Shown here: positions 49,948 to 51,413 of the stretch, one piece after another
Layout: each line of letters starts with the position of its first letter
Numbering within the stretch: position 1 is the stretch's first letter
IMG/VR virus record: IMGVR_UViG_3300024229_000009
Span: 1-51,413 of that record
Reading direction: 5' to 3' (one strand)
Length of the DNA stretch: 51,413 nt
Source of the DNA: a virus
Notes under the pieces: generated by a model
The model's database searches: none
Told to the model about the DNA's origin: nothing
Seen by the model: only the letters and a program-made list of their open reading frames with translations
Made by a program: the position numbers and the translations under genes

Positions 49948-51413
49948 TTAGTTTTTATTGATTCTTTTATTAGAGATTACACATGATGTTGTAAGTATTA
50001 TTCCTGCTACCGATGCTGAATTAAGCACAGCGTTTTTGGTAACCTTGTATGGATCTATAATTCCCATAGAAAACATATTCCCATATTTTTTATTACGTAC
50101 ATCGTATCCGTAATCTTTTTTATTACTATCCATGACGTGTTCAAAGACTTCTTCTTTTTCTCCAGAATTATCTAGAATTTTATAAAACACATCTTCAATA
50201 GATGACCATACTAATTCAAAACCTGTCATAAACGATTCGTCACAGCTTCGAGGGGCCTTTTTCGCCGATTTTTTCTTTAGTAGGTTTACTAGAGCTATAC
50301 CCCCACCAGCAACAATCCCTTCATCTAAGGCTGCTTTAGTTGCATGGATGGAGTCGTCAACTCTATCTTTTTTCTCTTTCAGTTCAACTTCAGAGTTTCC
50401 TGATAGTTTTATAGTAGCTACACCACCAGATAGTTTTGATAGTCTATCTTGTAGGTGCCACTTATCAGATTTATTTTTGGTTAGTTTAATTTCACTATTA
50501 AGCCAGCTAATAATTTCATCTCGCTTTTTATTTTCATTTTCATTAAATACCAATATGGTTTCATTAGAATCGGAGATAGCTTGTTTACATCCTCCTAAAT
50601 AGCTAGCATCTATGTTTTGTGAGGAGTCTCCAGACATTTCTGAAATAATCTTAGCTCCTGTCATAAGTGCTAAGTCTTCTAACAGCTCGAATCTTTTTAT
50701 ACCAATACCTTCTGGGCTAAAAAAGTTTGCTGTTAAATTTTTCTTATTTATGTTTTGAGTTATAAATAGCTTAACCCTATCGTCTAGATCAGCTATAATT
50801 AGTAGAGGTCTCTTTTGTTTTATTGATTGTTCGAAAGCAAAATGTAATCTATCGTGCATATCGATCTTAGAATCGCTTATAACAATAAGTGGATTATTGA
50901 ACTCTACTGTTTTCTTTTTAAGATTATTTACACTAAAGGGAGTACCATATCCTCTTTTGATACGAGTTCCGTTAGTTATCTCGGTGTAGTCTTGTCCTGT
51001 TGTGGAGTCGTCCATTGTTACTACTCCGTTCTTTCCTACTTGCACATATGCATCAGAAATCATTTCACCTAGATAAGAATCCCCATTGGCTGATATGGTA
51101 GCAACTTCAGAAAGTGTTTTATCGTTTACTTTTTTAGTAAATCCTTTTAATTGTTCAACAATTTGTTTTGCTGCATACTCTATTCCACTTTTAGCCTGGT
51201 TAACATTTTCTATGTTGTCTATCTCTAAAAAGCATTTGTCTATAATAGATTTAGCAAGTACACATGAAGTTGTTGTACCATCTCCAGCTTCTGATGCTGT
51301 TTTCTGGGAGGCTTGTTTTAATATACTACATCCTAAGTTTTCTACAGGATCCGAAAGTAATATACTGTTAGCTACAGTTACTCCATCTTTAGTAATGTGA
51401 GGGTTTCCGAATT
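49948..51413 (-). CDS. groEL: Chaperonin GroEL (N-terminus beyond window)
   Basis: The frame stays open to the right edge, so the ATG at 51063 is internal and about 60 N-terminal residues are missing. Visible hallmarks: ITKDGVTVA, the ATP-binding AGDGTTT, IVAGGG, and the catalytic Asp in RVDDSIHATK. Domains in order are the equatorial part, an intermediate and apical domain (LIIADLDDRVK, TGAKIIS) and the equatorial end (YGNMFSMGIIDPYKVTKNAV). There is no GGM-type tail. It is quite diverged from bacterial GroEL but keeps the key ATPase residues, so a working phage chaperonin is likely. A 70-residue gene separates it from groES. Confidence 0.9.
   Translation of the reverse strand, partial: FGNPHITKDGVTVANSILLSDPVENLGCSILKQASQKTASEAGDGTTTSCVLAKSIIDKCFLEIDNIENVNQAKSGIEYAAKQIVEQLKGFTKKVNDKTLSEVATISANGDSYLGEMISDAYVQVGKNGVVTMDDSTTGQDYTEITNGTRIKRGYGTPFSVNNLKKKTVEFNNPLIVISDSKIDMHDRLHFAFEQSIKQKRPLLIIADLDDRVKLFITQNINKKNLTANFFSPEGIGIKRFELLEDLALMTGAKIISEMSGDSSQNIDASYLGGCKQAISDSNETILVFNENENKKRDEIISWLNSEIKLTKNKSDKWHLQDRLSKLSGGVATIKLSGNSEVELKEKKDRVDDSIHATKAALDEGIVAGGGIALVNLLKKKSAKKAPRSCDESFMTGFELVWSSIEDVFYKILDNSGEKEEVFEHVMDSNKKDYGYDVRNKKYGNMFSMGIIDPYKVTKNAVLNSASVAGIILTTSCVISNKRINKN

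Noticed and set aside
49948-51063. GroEL as a complete gene starting at 51063
   Set aside because: The upstream bases translate in the same frame into GroEL sequence including AGDGTTT up to the right edge, so that ATG is internal.
1-51413. CRISPR array, integrase, attachment site or insertion sequence
   Set aside because: No regularly spaced repeats, recombinase motifs or terminal inverted repeats were seen.

Overview
The window is one continuous stretch of a tailed-phage genome, with both ends cut inside genes. It is AT-rich and almost gapless. Genes from about 4.1 kb to the right end lie on the minus strand, except one lone plus gene at 48260. A short plus-strand replication block fills the left 4.1 kb. 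The likely host is a member of the Bacteroidota, probably a marine or aquatic flavobacterium. Evidence for this: start codons lack Shine-Dalgarno sequences and sit behind A/T-rich leaders; ten of the intergenic gaps carry TAnnTTTG, the Bacteroidota -7 promoter element, in the correct orientation; and secreted proteins have signal peptides whose cleavage would leave Gln first. The terminase-portal-scaffold-capsid-connector-nozzle order, the very large nozzle-type protein and the sequence style of these proteins resemble crAss-like and related podovirus-type phages of Bacteroidota. No RNA polymerase, integrase, tRNA or CRISPR array is visible.

Layout. (1) 1-4105, plus: the C-terminal part of a replicative helicase, small unknowns, a MazG-like NTP pyrophosphatase, a calcineurin-type phosphoesterase, a possible short transcript with a terminator, and a PD-(D/E)XK endonuclease. 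(2) 4095-13134, minus: three probable internal (ejected) virion proteins, one of 2167 residues. (3) 13167-20277, minus: tail nozzle and connector proteins. (4) 20363-28745, minus: an unknown virion-module gene, then (reading leftwards from the promoter side) terminase small and large subunits, portal, scaffold and major capsid protein; two strong terminators lie just downstream of the capsid gene. (5) 28748-30826: a protein that looks like two fused GroES-type folds, small unknowns and a glycosyltransferase. (6) 30837-39347: tail fibres, including an 1848-residue fibre with a C-terminal S74 intramolecular chaperone. (7) 39394-40462: a small basic protein, holin and M15 endolysin. (8) 40459-45539: an envelope cluster with an outer-membrane-barrel-like protein carrying an extreme acidic low-complexity region, a CsgG-like protein, two small membrane proteins, a lipoprotein, a protein with dockerin-like and cohesin-like segments, another secreted protein and a tiny membrane protein. 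(9) 45545-48196: a run of eleven very small, mostly Lys/Arg-rich phage proteins. (10) 48260-49472: a lone plus-strand winged-helix-like gene facing a minus-strand possible helix-turn-helix gene. (11) 49453-51413: GroES, a 70-residue unknown and GroEL (its N-terminus is beyond the window).

How it fits together. The left block supplies replication and nucleotide functions. The minus strand is a long late program of assembly, lysis and adsorption genes, divided by internal promoters and by terminators around the capsid genes. GroEL, GroES and the GroES-like duplication next to the terminase suggest that the phage brings or modifies the chaperonin that folds its virion proteins. The envelope cluster directly upstream of endolysin and holin is the most unusual block; a role in breaching or remodelling the host outer membrane, or in excluding other phages, is inference.

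No stretch over 300 bases lacks a gene. The longest gap is 3100-3198, which holds a promoter-like element and a terminator.
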